64,000 bases of DNA from Fuscovulum blasticum DSM 2131 (GCF_003034965.1 NZ_PZKE01000011.1:58762-122761); one strand, 5' to 3'; shown: positions 1 through 8,309, counted from the first letter of the stretch. Program-made: numbers and translations. The notes: a model not told the origin generated them from the letters alone.

Positions 1-2288
1 AGCGCGGGCGGCCCCGCCATCACCCGCGCCCGCGTCAGCGCCAGATGTTCCCAGGTCCAAGCCTCGCTCTGCTGATAATCGCGCCAGCCGGTGATCGCGG
101 TCGCCACCGCCCCGGCCCGCCCGCTGGGCCGCAGCCGCACATCCACCTCGTAAAGCCGCCCCTCGGCGGTCTGCGCCGAAAGGGCCGTCACCATCGCCTG
201 CGTCAGCCGCGCATAATAGGTGCGCGTCGGCAGCGGACGGCGGCCGTCGGATTGCTCCACCCCGTCGGCGTCATAGATCAGGATCAGGTCCAGGTCAGAC
301 CCGGCGTTCAGCCGCCCCGCCCCCAGCGACCCCATGCCCAGCAGCACCGCACCCTGCCCCGGACAGGGCCCGTGCTTGGCCGCGAAATCCGCCAGCACCT
401 CGGGCAACAGCCCATGCACCACCGCCTCGGCCAGATCGGCGTAGCACTTGCCGGCCTCGAAGGCGTCGATCAGCCCGCGCAGGTGATGCACGCCCACCCG
501 GAAATGCCATTCCTTCATCCAGCGCCGCGCGGAATCCAGCTTCCGCTCGTAATCGCCCTCATCCAGCCGCTGCCGAAGATCGGCCAGCAGCCCCGGCGCC
601 CCCGGCCAGGGCGCCCAGAAACTGCCGCCGATCACCGCATCCAGCACGCTGGCATTGCGCGACAGATACAGCGCCAGCCCCGGCGCGGTGCCGGCAATGT
701 CGATGATCAGGTCCACCAGCGACGGATTGGCCTCGAACAGCGAAAAGATCTGCACCCCCGCCGGCAGCCCCTTCAGGAACCCGTCCAGCGCCACCAACGC
801 CTCATCCGGGCTGGCCGCGCGTTCCAGCCGCTTCAGCAACTGCGGCCGCAGCCGGCGAAAGATCGCCTGCGCCCGGTCGGACTTGAGACAGGGATAGGAC
901 CGCCACCCCGCCACGATCGCCTGCGCATGGGCCGAAAGCTCGGGCCCGTCCTCGGCCTCGGCGGGCGCGAAAAAACCCTCGGTCAGCCGGTCGGTGCTGA
1001 CCAGCCGCTCCAGCAGGCCCGCGCGGAACGCCGCCTCGTCCTGCCCGCAAAACGCCGCGATCCGCGCCACCCCTTCCGCCGTGGCCGGCATCGCATGGGT
1101 CTGCGCGTCGTTCACCATCTGCAAGCGATGCTCCACCTCGCGATGCGCGCGGTAAAGCTGCGTCAGCTCTGCCGCCACATCGCCCGGAATCCAGCCCTTT
1201 TCGGCCAGCGCCGCCAGCCCGCCCACCGTGGTGCGGTCGCGCAGGTCCGGGTCGCGCCCACCCGCGATCAACTGCCGGGTCTGGGTGAAGAACTCGATCT
1301 CGCGGATGCCGCCCTGCCCCAGCTTCATGTTGTGGCCCTCCACCGTGACCGGCCCGTGCAGCCCCCGGTGGTCGCGGATGCGCAGCCGCATGTCATGGGC
1401 ATCCTGAATGGCGGCATAATCCAGATGCTTGCGCCACACGAAGGGCGCCAGCGATTTCAGGAACCGCTCGCCCGCCGCCAGATCGCCGCCGCAGGGCCGC
1501 GCCTTGATATAGGCCGCGCGCTCCCAGGTCCGGCCCTCGGCCTCATAGTAACTGTAGGCCGCCGCCATCGACAGGCAGACCGGCGTCACGCTGGCATCGG
1601 GGCGCAGCCGCAGATCGCTGCGGAAGACATAGCCGTCCTGCGTCACATCCGACAAAAGCGCCGTCATCTTGCGCGTGACGCGGATGAAGGCCGCCCGCGC
1701 CTCGGCGGCCTCTTCCCCATACCGGTCCTGGTCGAACAGGCAGATCAGGTCGATGTCCGAGGAATAGTTCAGCTCGAACGCGCCCATCTTGCCCATGGCC
1801 AGCACAACCATGCCCCCGGCGGTATCGGCATCGTCCGCCGTCGCCCCGGGCAGCTTGCCCCGGCGGATTTCCTCGGCCACCAGCCGCTTCAGGCACAGGT
1901 CCACCGCCAGATCGGCCAGCCGGGTCAGCGCGCCGGTCACCTGTTCCAGCGGCCAGACCCCGCCCAGATCGCACAGCGCCGCCAACAGCGCGATGCGCCG
2001 CTTGGCCCGCCGCAAGGCGGCCCCCAGCGTGTCCAGCGGCGCGGCAGCCGCCGCCGCAAGCTCCGCCTCCAGCGCCTGTTCGGGCACGCCTGCCAGCGCA
2101 GCGCACAGCCAGTCCCCCTCGCGCAGGGCAAGGTCGCGCAGATAGGGCGAACAGCCCGCCGTGGCGCCCACCAGCCCGGCCACATCCGGCGGCAGGGCCG
2201 GCAGGCTGCGCAGGGTATCTGCCGCCGCCTCGGGATCAAAGGCGATGGGCTGGCGGTTCAGGCGGGCGGCGAAAGGGGCAAGCGACAT
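1..2288 (-). CDS. glnE: Bifunctional glutamine synthetase adenylyltransferase/deadenylylase (GlnE), 3' end outside window
   Basis: GlnE adds and removes AMP on glutamine synthetase and so sets its activity according to nitrogen supply. Reading back from the ATG at 2288, about 762 codons are visible. There are two nucleotidyltransferase halves: the first carries SDIDLICLFD near residue 173, the second GSDLDLILIYD near residue 661. GGIREIEFFTQ near residue 325 is the family motif between them. E. coli GlnE has about 946 residues, so the last fifth or so lies beyond position 1. No Shine-Dalgarno sequence precedes the ATG, and a promoter-like pair ends six bases upstream, which suggests a leaderless message. 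Identification is from recognised motifs and overall order. The reading frame is open throughout. Confidence 0.95.
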   Translation of the reverse strand, partial: MSLAPFAARLNRQPIAFDPEAAADTLRSLPALPPDVAGLVGATAGCSPYLRDLALREGDWLCAALAGVPEQALEAELAAAAAAPLDTLGAALRRAKRRIALLAALCDLGGVWPLEQVTGALTRLADLAVDLCLKRLVAEEIRRGKLPGATADDADTAGGMVVLAMGKMGAFELNYSSDIDLICLFDQDRYGEEAAEARAAFIRVTRKMTALLSDVTQDGYVFRSDLRLRPDASVTPVCLSMAAAYSYYEAEGRTWERAAYIKARPCGGDLAAGERFLKSLAPFVWRKHLDYAAIQDAHDMRLRIRDHRGLHGPVTVEGHNMKLGQGGIREIEFFTQTRQLIAGGRDPDLRDRTTVGGLAALAEKGWIPGDVAAELTQLYRAHREVEHRLQMVNDAQTHAMPATAEGVARIAAFCGQDEAAFRAGLLERLVSTDRLTEGFFAPAEAEDGPELSAHAQAIVAGWRSYPCLKSDRAQAIFRRLRPQLLKRLERAASPDEALVALDGFLKGLPAGVQIFSLFEANPSLVDLIIDIAGTAPGLALYLSRNASVLDAVIGGSFWAPWPGAPGLLADLRQRLDEGDYERKLDSARRWMKEWHFRVGVHHLRGLIDAFEAGKCYADLAEAVVHGLLPEVLADFAAKHGPCPGQGAVLLGMGSLGAGRLNAGSDLDLILIYDADGVEQSDGRRPLPTRTYYARLTQAMVTALSAQTAEGRLYEVDVRLRPSGRAGAVATAITGWRDYQQSEAWTWEHLALTRARVMAGPPA

Positions 2289-2294
2289 GGCCGC

Positions 2295-2323
2295 AGAATG
2301 GGTGCGCCGCGCCGCAGGGTCAA
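2295..2323 (-). promoter_or_regulatory. Putative sigma-70 promoter of glnE, leaderless arrangement
   Basis: Read on the reverse strand, TTGACC (2323-2318), a 17-base spacer and CATTCT (2300-2295) match a housekeeping promoter. The -10 element ends six bases before the glnE ATG, so transcription would begin at or next to the start codon. This agrees with the lack of a ribosome site. Inferred from spacing only. Confidence 0.5.
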
Positions 2324-2357
2324 TGCGCAGCGCGCGCAGGGTCTTGCGGATCAGCGT

Positions 2358-2391
2358 GGCCTGTCAGCGCGGCCTGTCAACCCGGCCTGTC
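2358..2391. repeat. Three tandem 13-bp repeats with core GGCCTGTC
   Basis: GGCCTGTC occurs at 2358, 2371 and 2384, exactly 13 bases apart, and the five bases between copies differ. The repeat lies upstream of the glnE promoter in the 383-base gap before the YbaK-like gene. Function is unknown; it could be a protein-binding array or slipped-strand expansion. Confidence 0.6.
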
Positions 2392-2488
2392 CGGGCGGGT
2401 CAGGAAACGCAGCGCGTTTCCCCGCCCGCCGCACACCGGCGCGGCAAGACCGGCTCCGCAAGACTCCACAAAGGCCGGCGCCTGCCCC

Positions 2489-2552
2489 GGCGGGCGAGAA
2501 GCGCCCGCCACGGGCGGGGCGGGCGCTGGCCGGGTGCTTGGGGCACCCGGCC
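2489..2552. other. Two adjacent GC-rich hairpins in the glnE/YbaK intergenic region
   Basis: The first stem is GGCGGGCG (2489-2496) with CGCCCGCC (2502-2509) and a five-base loop. The second is GGCCGGGTGC (2528-2537) with GCACCCGGCC (2543-2552), loop TTGGG. Neither is followed by a T run, so they are not clear intrinsic terminators. They make up much of the gap between these divergent genes and may lie in the 5' leader of the YbaK-like gene. Confidence 0.5.
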
Positions 2553-2671
2553 AACAAGGGGCACCGGGCCGCTGTGGCGGCGCAATAGCCGCCGCCAGTT
2601 CCGCCCCTCCACCTTGCCCTTCGTCCCCGCCTCCCGCTACCAAGGTCCGGCCACCCTGCCGGAGCCCCGTG

Positions 2672-3151
2672 ATGTCCAAAAGCCTTGCCCGCCTGCGCGC
2701 CGCCCTGTCCACCGCCGGTCTGGACGCCACCCCCGTCGAGATGCCGGCCGAGACGCGCACCGCCGAACAGGCCGCCGCAGCCGCCGGCTGCGCGCTGGAC
2801 CAGATCGTCAAGTCGATCCTGTTTCAGGGCGCCAGCGGGCGGCTTTACCTGTTCCTCACCGCCGGCGGCAACCGGGTGGACGAGGCGCGCGCCTCGGCCC
2901 TGGCCGGCGAACCCCTTGGCCGCGCCGATGGCGAGACGGTGCGCCGCGTCACCGGCTTTGCCATCGGCGGCGTGGCCCCGCTGGGCCACCTCACCCCGCT
3001 GCCGGTCTGGATGGACCCGCGGCTGATGGATTTCGCCACCGTCTGGGCCGCCGCCGGCACGCCGCGCCACATCTTCGCCGCCGCCCCGGCCGATCTGGCC
3101 CGCGCTGCCGGCGCCCGCCTTGCCGCCTTCTGCGCTCCGCTGCCCGGCTGA
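2672..3151 (+). CDS. YbaK/ProX-family aminoacyl-tRNA deacylase-like protein
   Basis: A 159-residue protein of the YbaK/EbsC/ProX superfamily. Members hydrolyse mischarged tRNAs such as Cys-tRNA(Pro) or Ala-tRNA(Pro) in trans. The family-typical lysine is in DQIVKSILF (about residues 42-50), and GFAIGGVAPLGH (about 97-108) is the conserved glycine-rich turn followed by histidine. I chose the ATG at 2672 because GGAG at 2661 sits seven bases upstream and the similarity begins there; a longer in-frame start at 2534 would read through a hairpin. The gene stands alone, divergent from glnE. Which mischarged tRNA it clears cannot be told from the sequence. Confidence 0.85.
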   Translation: MSKSLARLRAALSTAGLDATPVEMPAETRTAEQAAAAAGCALDQIVKSILFQGASGRLYLFLTAGGNRVDEARASALAGEPLGRADGETVRRVTGFAIGGVAPLGHLTPLPVWMDPRLMDFATVWAAAGTPRHIFAAAPADLARAAGARLAAFCAPLPG

Positions 3152-3169
3152 TGTAAATTATATTCACAT
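3151..3169. promoter_or_regulatory. Distal palindrome of a paired operator-like site upstream of the DUF2852 gene
   Basis: ATGTAAATTATATTCACAT is an imperfect inverted repeat (ATGTAAA / TTCACAT, five-base spacer). It starts at the stop codon of the YbaK-like gene and is AT-rich in an otherwise GC-rich region. A closer copy follows 59 bases downstream, centre to centre. The binding protein is unknown. Confidence 0.55.
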
Positions 3170-3209
3170 ACCCCCTTGCGCGACTCGGGCGCTGCGCCCA
3201 TCTTCCCCA

Positions 3210-3228
3210 ATGTGAAAGACATTCACAT
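3210..3228. promoter_or_regulatory. Proximal palindrome of a paired operator-like site upstream of the DUF2852 gene
   Basis: ATGTGAAAGACATTCACAT is a perfect inverted repeat of ATGTGAA and TTCACAT around five bases. It lies 26 bases before the DUF2852 start codon, where a repressor could block transcription. It shares the outer bases and spacing of the distal site at 3151-3169. Confidence 0.6.
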
Positions 3229-3254
3229 ACGCACAAACCGGGGAGAAACCGTCG

Positions 3255-3704
3255 ATGTACACCACCGCCACCGCGCCTGCCGCCGCCCGCATGGGTTGGT
3301 TCCGCCGGGCCGAGGCCTGGCTTGATGCCCGGGGCAAAGGGGCCTGGATCGCCGCCATGGTGGCGGGGTTCGTGGTCTTCTGGCCCGTCGGCCTTGCCCT
3401 TCTTGCCTATATGATCTGGGGAAAACGCATGTTCGGAAAATCCTGCCACGCCCGTCGCCATGACCAGGCCCACCGCTGGGGCCACGCCTTCCGCCCTTCG
3501 GGCAACAGCGTGTTCGAGGCCTACAAGGCCGATACGCTGAAACGGCTGGAAGACGAACAGGAAGCCTTTGAATCCTTCCTGCAACGGCTGCGCGACGCCA
3601 AGGACAAGAAGGAATTTGATGCCTTCATGGAAGACCGCGCCCGCGAAGCCTCGGCGCAGGATGTGACGCCCGCCGACAGCACCGCCCGTCGCGGCGAATA
3701 CTGA
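3255..3704 (+). CDS. DUF2852 family membrane protein
   Basis: A 149-residue protein that I recognise as DUF2852, a family of unknown function common in alphaproteobacteria. One hydrophobic segment lies at about residues 33-55 ([20 protein letters not shown]), after a short amphipathic N-terminus. The C-terminal half is charged and probably coiled coil ([20 protein letters not shown]). A good ribosome site, GGGGAGA (3240-3246), precedes the ATG. The two palindromes just upstream suggest it is switched by a dedicated regulator. No enzymatic motif is visible. Probable location is the inner membrane with the coiled coil in the cytoplasm. Confidence 0.8.
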   Translation: MYTTATAPAAARMGWFRRAEAWLDARGKGAWIAAMVAGFVVFWPVGLALLAYMIWGKRMFGKSCHARRHDQAHRWGHAFRPSGNSVFEAYKADTLKRLEDEQEAFESFLQRLRDAKDKKEFDAFMEDRAREASAQDVTPADSTARRGEY

Positions 3705-3856
3705 CCGCAAGACTGGCTGCAAGTCTGGCCACGAGGCCCCGGCGCCCCCCGCGCCGGGGCCGCCCGCGCCGCCGGGCCGCGTCACCCTCTTGGCGCGGCC
3801 CGCATGGCTTGCTAGGCTTCGCCCCTGAACACCCCTTCTCACCCCGGGCCGCGCCC

Positions 3857-4693
3857 ATGCGTCACACGCTTCCCATCGCGCCGCAGTTCTATGTGACGGC
3901 CCCGCAGCCCTGCCCGTATCTTGACGGGCGGATGGAAAGAAAGCTGTTCACGGCCCTTCAGGGCGAACATGCGCAGCGCCTGAATGACACGCTGTCGAAA
4001 CAAGGCTTCCGCCGCAGCCAGAACGTGCTTTACCGCCCGACCTGTGCGGAATGTTCGGCCTGCCTCTCGGCCCGGATTCGCGTGGCCGATTTCCAGCCCT
4101 CGCGCACCCAGAAGCGGATTCTGAAAAAGAACGCAGCCCTGGCCCGCAACGCCACCAGCCCCTGGGCCACCGAAGACCAGTTCCAGCTTTTCCGTCGCTA
4201 CCTGGACAGCCGCCACGCCGATGGCGGCATGGCCGACATGGACATCTTCGAATTCGCCGCCATGATCGAGGAAACCCCGATCAAAAGCCGCGTGATCGAA
4301 TACAGCCGCCCGGCCGGCCCCGGCGAACAGGGCCGCCCGCTGGCCGCCGTCAGCCTGACCGATGTCTTCGATGACGGCCTCAGCATGGTCTACAGCTTCT
4401 ATGACGCCGACATGACCGATCGGTCATTGGGCACCTATCTGATCCTCGATCACATCGCCATCGCCCGCGAAGCCGGGCTGCCCTATGTCTATCTGGGCTA
4501 CTGGGTGCCCGGCAGCCGCAAGATGGGCTACAAGGCCGGCTTCTCGGCGCTGGAAATCTACAAGGCCGGTCAGTGGCAGCCCATCGGAAGCCCCGCCGAC
4601 CATACCGCCGAACTGCACCCGCTGTCGGTTGACCCGATCGCCGAACAGGTGGCCCGCATCGCCCTGCCCGAAGCGCGGATGCCGCGCGACTGA
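3857..4693 (+). CDS. bpt: Aspartate/glutamate leucyltransferase (bacterial N-end rule transferase Bpt)
   Basis: Bpt transfers leucine from Leu-tRNA to proteins with N-terminal Asp or Glu and so marks them for ClpS/ClpAP degradation. The 278-residue product carries the cysteine motifs of the family: QPCPYL near residue 14 and the cluster CAECSAC near residue 62. It also has the conserved core [16 protein letters not shown] near the C-terminus. Length fits the family. The ATG at 3857 was preferred over an in-frame start at 3809 because [14 protein letters not shown] matches typical N-termini. The gene is single; a TRAP operon with its own promoter follows after 230 bases. Confidence 0.93.
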   Translation: MRHTLPIAPQFYVTAPQPCPYLDGRMERKLFTALQGEHAQRLNDTLSKQGFRRSQNVLYRPTCAECSACLSARIRVADFQPSRTQKRILKKNAALARNATSPWATEDQFQLFRRYLDSRHADGGMADMDIFEFAAMIEETPIKSRVIEYSRPAGPGEQGRPLAAVSLTDVFDDGLSMVYSFYDADMTDRSLGTYLILDHIAIAREAGLPYVYLGYWVPGSRKMGYKAGFSALEIYKAGQWQPIGSPADHTAELHPLSVDPIAEQVARIALPEARMPRD

Positions 4694-4824
4694 CCGGGGT
4701 TCAAAACCGTCACAACCGCCACCAAAAGCGGCAAGTGCCACCGGAACGGGCAAACCGTGCCGGACCCGCCTCGCCACCCCGCCCGTTCTGCCGAAAAGAC
4801 TTGCACCTCAAGGCAATGTCGGCG

Positions 4825-4853
4825 TTGACGCGCGCCACCTCGCCTGACTATCT
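4825..4853 (+). promoter_or_regulatory. Putative sigma-70 promoter of the TRAP operon
   Basis: TTGACG (4825-4830), 17 bases, then CTATCT (4848-4853). This is among the best housekeeping-type promoters in the window. It would give a leader of about 60 bases before the small permease gene. The match supports the operon starting here, without a binding-protein gene in front. Confidence 0.6.
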
Positions 4854-4923
4854 GGCCCAAGGACGGTTGTCGCACGGGGAACACCCCGGCAGGCCGGACA
4901 TGTGACCGAAACAGGGGGAGTCC

Positions 4924-5529
4924 ATGCAACCACTACTGGCGCTGTCGCGCCTGATAGATCGCATCACGGCCCTGGTCGGCAAGGGCGTGATGTGGCTGAT
5001 CTTCGTGGCCATTCTTGTCAGTGCGACCAATGCCATCGTGCGCAAGGCGATCAACTGGTCCTCGAACTCGCTGCTTGAATTGCAATGGTATCTGTTCGGC
5101 GCCGCCTTCATGGGCGCCGCGGCCTACACGCTGCAACAGAACGAACATATCCGCATCGACATCTTCTACGGCACCCGCACGCGCCGCACCCAGCACTGGA
5201 TCGACCTGTTCGGTCATGTGGTCTTCCTGCTTCCCTTCGTCGTGCTGATGACCTGGATGATGGTCCCCTACGCCTATGGCGCCTGGAAGATCGGTCAGGT
5301 CTCCTCCAGCTCGGGTGGCCTGATCATCTGGCCGGCCCGCGCCCTGCTGGCGGCGGGCTTCGTGCTGCTGATCTTCCAGGCCCTGTCGGAAATCATCAAG
5401 AAGATCGCGGTGATGCGCGGCCTGATCGAAGACCCGCATCCCTTCATCTCGGCCCATGAAGCGGCCGAGAAGGAGGGCGAAGAACTCGCCCGCGAAGTGG
5501 CCCGCCTGGCCCAGGAGGCCCGCAAGTGA
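4924..5529 (+). CDS. TRAP transporter small permease subunit (DctQ type)
   Basis: The 201-residue protein has four hydrophobic segments (about residues 20-40, 55-75, 95-120 and 135-160) as in DctQ proteins. Family features include WSSNSLLELQWYLFGAAF and NEHIRIDIFYG (about residues 42-80). The C-terminus is a charged helix. The start codon follows AGGGGGAG at good spacing. The stop overlaps the GTG of the large permease by four bases, so the two are translationally coupled. With DctM it would import an organic anion or neutral carboxylate using a sodium or proton gradient. The substrate is not predictable, and no DctP binding protein is encoded nearby. Confidence 0.9.
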   Translation: MQPLLALSRLIDRITALVGKGVMWLIFVAILVSATNAIVRKAINWSSNSLLELQWYLFGAAFMGAAAYTLQQNEHIRIDIFYGTRTRRTQHWIDLFGHVVFLLPFVVLMTWMMVPYAYGAWKIGQVSSSSGGLIIWPARALLAAGFVLLIFQALSEIIKKIAVMRGLIEDPHPFISAHEAAEKEGEELAREVARLAQEARK

Positions 5530-7388
5530 TCGAATTCATCGCCCTGAACATGGCCCCGATCATGTTCGCCTCGCTGGTGATCTTTCTCCTGCTTGGCTAT
5601 CCGGTGGCCTTCTCGCTGGCCGCGAACGGCCTTCTGTTCTTTGCCATCGGCGTCTGGCTGGCGCCCTATTCCGGCAACACCATCACGCTTGACTGGCCCC
5701 TGCTTGGCACCATGCCGCAACGCATCTGGGGGGTGATGTCGAACGAGACATTGCTGGCCATTCCCTTCTTCACCTTCATGGGCATCGTCCTTGAACGCAG
5801 CGGCATGGCCGAAGACCTGCTCGATACCGTGGGCCAGCTCTTCGGCCCGATCCGCGGCGGCCTGGCCTATGCCGTGGTCATCGTCGGCGCGCTTCTGGCC
5901 GCCACCACCGGCGTTGTCGCCGCCTCGGTCATCGCGATGGGCCTGATCTCGCTGCCCATCATGCTGCGCTACGGCTACGACCGGCGCCTTGCCTCGGGGG
6001 TGATCGCCGCCAGCGGCACGCTGGCCCAGATCATTCCGCCCAGCCTGGTGCTGATCGTTCTGGCCGACCAGTTGGGCAAATCGGTGGGCGACATGTATGC
6101 CGGCGCCATGCTGCCGGGCCTGGTGCTGACCGGGCTCTACATGGCCTATATCTTCGTCGTCTCGATCCTCCGCCCGTCCTGGGTGCCCGCCCTGCCGCCC
6201 GAGGCGCGCACGCTGGGCCACGGCATCCTGTCGCTGATCGTGGCGCTGGCCGTCTGCATCGGCATCGGCTACGGTGCGCACAAGGCGCTGTACCCGACCT
6301 ACGGCGCCGATGCCGACATCCTTGGCGGCGTCGTCGGCGTGGCGGTGATCTACATCTATGCGCTGGTCGACCGCGCGCTGAAGCTGAACACGCTGTCGCG
6401 GCTGGCCAGCCAGGTGATCATGGTGCTGATCCCGCCGCTGGCGCTGATCTTCCTTGTGCTTGGCACCATCTTCCTTGGCATCGCGACGCCCACCGAAGGC
6501 GGCGCCATGGGCGCGGTCGGCGCGATGCTGCTGGCGGCGCTGAAGGGGCGGCTGAACTTCCCCGTCATCAGCCAGGCGCTGGCCTCAACCACCCGGCTCT
6601 CCTCCTTCGTGATCTTCATCCTGATCGGCGCGCGGGTGTTCTCGCTGACGTTCTACGGCGTGAACGGCCATGTCTGGGTGGAACACCTGCTGGTGGGCCT
6701 GCCGGGCGGACAGACCGGCTTCCTGATCATCGTGTCGATCCTGGTGTTCCTGCTGGCCTTCTTCCTCGATTTCTTCGAGCTGGCCTTCATCATCGTGCCG
6801 CTGCTGGTGGCCCCGGCCGTGGCGCTGGACATCGACCTGATCTGGTTCGGCGTCATCCTTGCGGTGAACATGCAGACCTCGTTCATGCACCCGCCGTTCG
6901 GCTTCTCGCTGTTCTTCCTGCGCTCGGTCGCGCCGAAAGGCCCCTATACCGACAAGGTGACGGGCCAGCGCGTGGCCGGCGTGACCACAGGGCAGATCTA
7001 CTGGGGTGCCACGCCCTTCGTGGTGATCCAGGTGGTGATGATCGGCGTCGTGATCGCCTTCCCGGGGCTGGTCATGCACTACAAGCCCGCCCCGGTGGAC
7101 GTGTCGAAGGTCGAGATCAAGGTGCCGGGCTTCACGCCGATGGCGCCCGCCGCCCCCGGCACACCGTCGCTGGGCGGCCCCGCGCTGGGGGCGCCGAACT
7201 TCGGCGGCGGCACCGCCCCGGCGCCTGCGCCGGCGCCGGCGGGTCTGCCCGGTGCGCCCGCACTTGGCACCCCGAACTTCGGGACTGGCGGCACCGCAAC
7301 GCCCGCCCCGGCACCGGCACCGGCCCCCGGCCTTGGGGCGCCTGTTCTGAACCCGCCCGTTCTGAACCCGCCGACCGTCACACCCTGA
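5526..7388 (+). CDS. TRAP transporter large permease subunit (DctM type) with Pro/Ala-rich C-terminal tail
   Basis: A 620-residue integral membrane protein of the large DctM subfamily, with many transmembrane helices over residues 1-535. Conserved stretches include NETLLAIPFFTFMGIVLERS and ASGTLAQIIPPSLVLIVLAD; the FMHPPFGFSLFFLR region lies near residue 457. The GTG start overlaps the DctQ stop (GTGA). From about residue 540 the protein continues as a low-complexity Pro/Ala/Gly tail containing two similar units built on LG(A/T)PNFG followed by an APAPAPA run. Ordinary DctM proteins end near the last helix. The tail may be cytoplasmic or periplasmic; its role is unknown. An intrinsic terminator follows the stop. 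Confidence 0.9.
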   Translation: MIEFIALNMAPIMFASLVIFLLLGYPVAFSLAANGLLFFAIGVWLAPYSGNTITLDWPLLGTMPQRIWGVMSNETLLAIPFFTFMGIVLERSGMAEDLLDTVGQLFGPIRGGLAYAVVIVGALLAATTGVVAASVIAMGLISLPIMLRYGYDRRLASGVIAASGTLAQIIPPSLVLIVLADQLGKSVGDMYAGAMLPGLVLTGLYMAYIFVVSILRPSWVPALPPEARTLGHGILSLIVALAVCIGIGYGAHKALYPTYGADADILGGVVGVAVIYIYALVDRALKLNTLSRLASQVIMVLIPPLALIFLVLGTIFLGIATPTEGGAMGAVGAMLLAALKGRLNFPVISQALASTTRLSSFVIFILIGARVFSLTFYGVNGHVWVEHLLVGLPGGQTGFLIIVSILVFLLAFFLDFFELAFIIVPLLVAPAVALDIDLIWFGVILAVNMQTSFMHPPFGFSLFFLRSVAPKGPYTDKVTGQRVAGVTTGQIYWGATPFVVIQVVMIGVVIAFPGLVMHYKPAPVDVSKVEIKVPGFTPMAPAAPGTPSLGGPALGAPNFGGGTAPAPAPAPAGLPGAPALGTPNFGTGGTATPAPAPAPAPGLGAPVLNPPVLNPPTVTP

Positions 7389-7409
7389 CGCCGACAACAA
7401 GACGAAAAA

Positions 7410-7434
7410 GGGCAGGCCTCGCGCCTGCCCTTTT
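7410..7434 (+). terminator. Intrinsic terminator of the TRAP operon
   Basis: GGGCAGGC (7410-7417) pairs with GCCTGCCC (7423-7430) around loop CTCGC and is followed by TTTT. It starts 22 bases after the large permease stop codon. Confidence 0.85.
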
Positions 7435-7482
7435 GCATGTCAGCCTCTGGCGCCGCGCCCTCCGGCAGGGCAGTCTGCGCCC

Positions 7483-8283
7483 ATGACAAACGCACCCCCT
7501 GCCTACGCCTGGCCCGACCCAGACCGCGATTATGCCAACGGCGCCTTCATCGCCGGGGCCGACGCCTATGTTCCCCACTGGACAGCCGCCGCCGCCGCCT
7601 TCCGTAGCGCACAAGGCGCCTCTGCCCGGCTGGACCTGCCCTATGGCCCCGGGGACCAGCATCGGTTCGACCTGTTCCTTCCCGCCGAATCGCCGCGCGG
7701 TTGCGTGGTCTTCGTCCATGGCGGCTACTGGATGGCCTTCGGGCGCGAAGCGTGGTCGCATCTGGCCGCCGGGCCTCTGGCGCAGGGCTGGGCGGTGGCG
7801 ATGCCCTCCTACACGCTGGCCCCCGCCGCCCGCATCGCCGAGATGACGCAGGAAATCGCCGCGGCCTGCCGCAGCATCGCGACCATGGTCGACGGGCCGC
7901 TGGTCGTCACGGGCCATTCCGCCGGCGGGCATCTGTCCGCCCGCATGGGCTGCGCCGACATCGACGCCCCCGTCGCGCGGGTGGTGCCGATCTCGCCCCT
8001 GTCGGAACTGGGGCCGCTGATGGCCACCCAGATGAACACCACACTCAAGCTGGACATGGCCGAGGTCGCCGCTGAAAGCCCCGCCCGCCTGCCGCTGCGC
8101 CCCGGAACCCGCGCGCATGTCTGGGTGGGAGCGGACGAACGCCCCGCCTTTCTCTGGCAGGCCCGCGTCCTGTCCGAAGAATGGGGTTGCGGCTGGACCG
8201 CCGCCCCGGGCTGCCACCATTTCAACGTGATCGACGCGCTGGCCGATCCGGCCTCGGATCTTGTGGCGCTGCTGACAGGCTGA
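7483..8283 (+). CDS. Alpha/beta hydrolase, probable kynurenine formamidase
   Basis: A 266-residue alpha/beta hydrolase. HGGYW near residue 85 is the oxyanion-hole motif typical of arylformamidase-type members, and GHSAGG near residue 146 holds the nucleophile serine. A late GCHHFNVID supplies the catalytic histidine. N-formylkynurenine hydrolases of this type remove formate between tryptophan 2,3-dioxygenase and kynureninase. Both of those genes, kynA and kynU, lie in this window 10-12 kb away, which supports the assignment. It is not the metal-dependent KynB cyclase type. A general carboxylesterase remains possible. The gene is convergent with the polyamine-type permease gene, 26 bases away. 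Confidence 0.75.
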   Translation: MTNAPPAYAWPDPDRDYANGAFIAGADAYVPHWTAAAAAFRSAQGASARLDLPYGPGDQHRFDLFLPAESPRGCVVFVHGGYWMAFGREAWSHLAAGPLAQGWAVAMPSYTLAPAARIAEMTQEIAAACRSIATMVDGPLVVTGHSAGGHLSARMGCADIDAPVARVVPISPLSELGPLMATQMNTTLKLDMAEVAAESPARLPLRPGTRAHVWVGADERPAFLWQARVLSEEWGCGWTAAPGCHHFNVIDALADPASDLVALLTG

Positions 8284-8309
8284 CCGCGCCCGCCGATCCC
8301 GGCGCCGCC

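Noticed and set aside
45..2588. Long open frame on the forward strand antisense to glnE
   Set aside because: Its composition is Arg/Pro/His/Gln-rich with no family resemblance, while the reverse strand encodes a clear GlnE. Such shadows are normal in GC-rich genes.
3210..3228. CRP or PpsR site before the DUF2852 gene
   Set aside because: TGTGA and TCACA are seven rather than six bases apart, and TGT/ACA are 11 rather than 12 apart.
4694..4760. GGTTCAAAACC resembling a tRNA T-arm after bpt
   Set aside because: No acceptor stem, D-arm or anticodon arm can be built around it.
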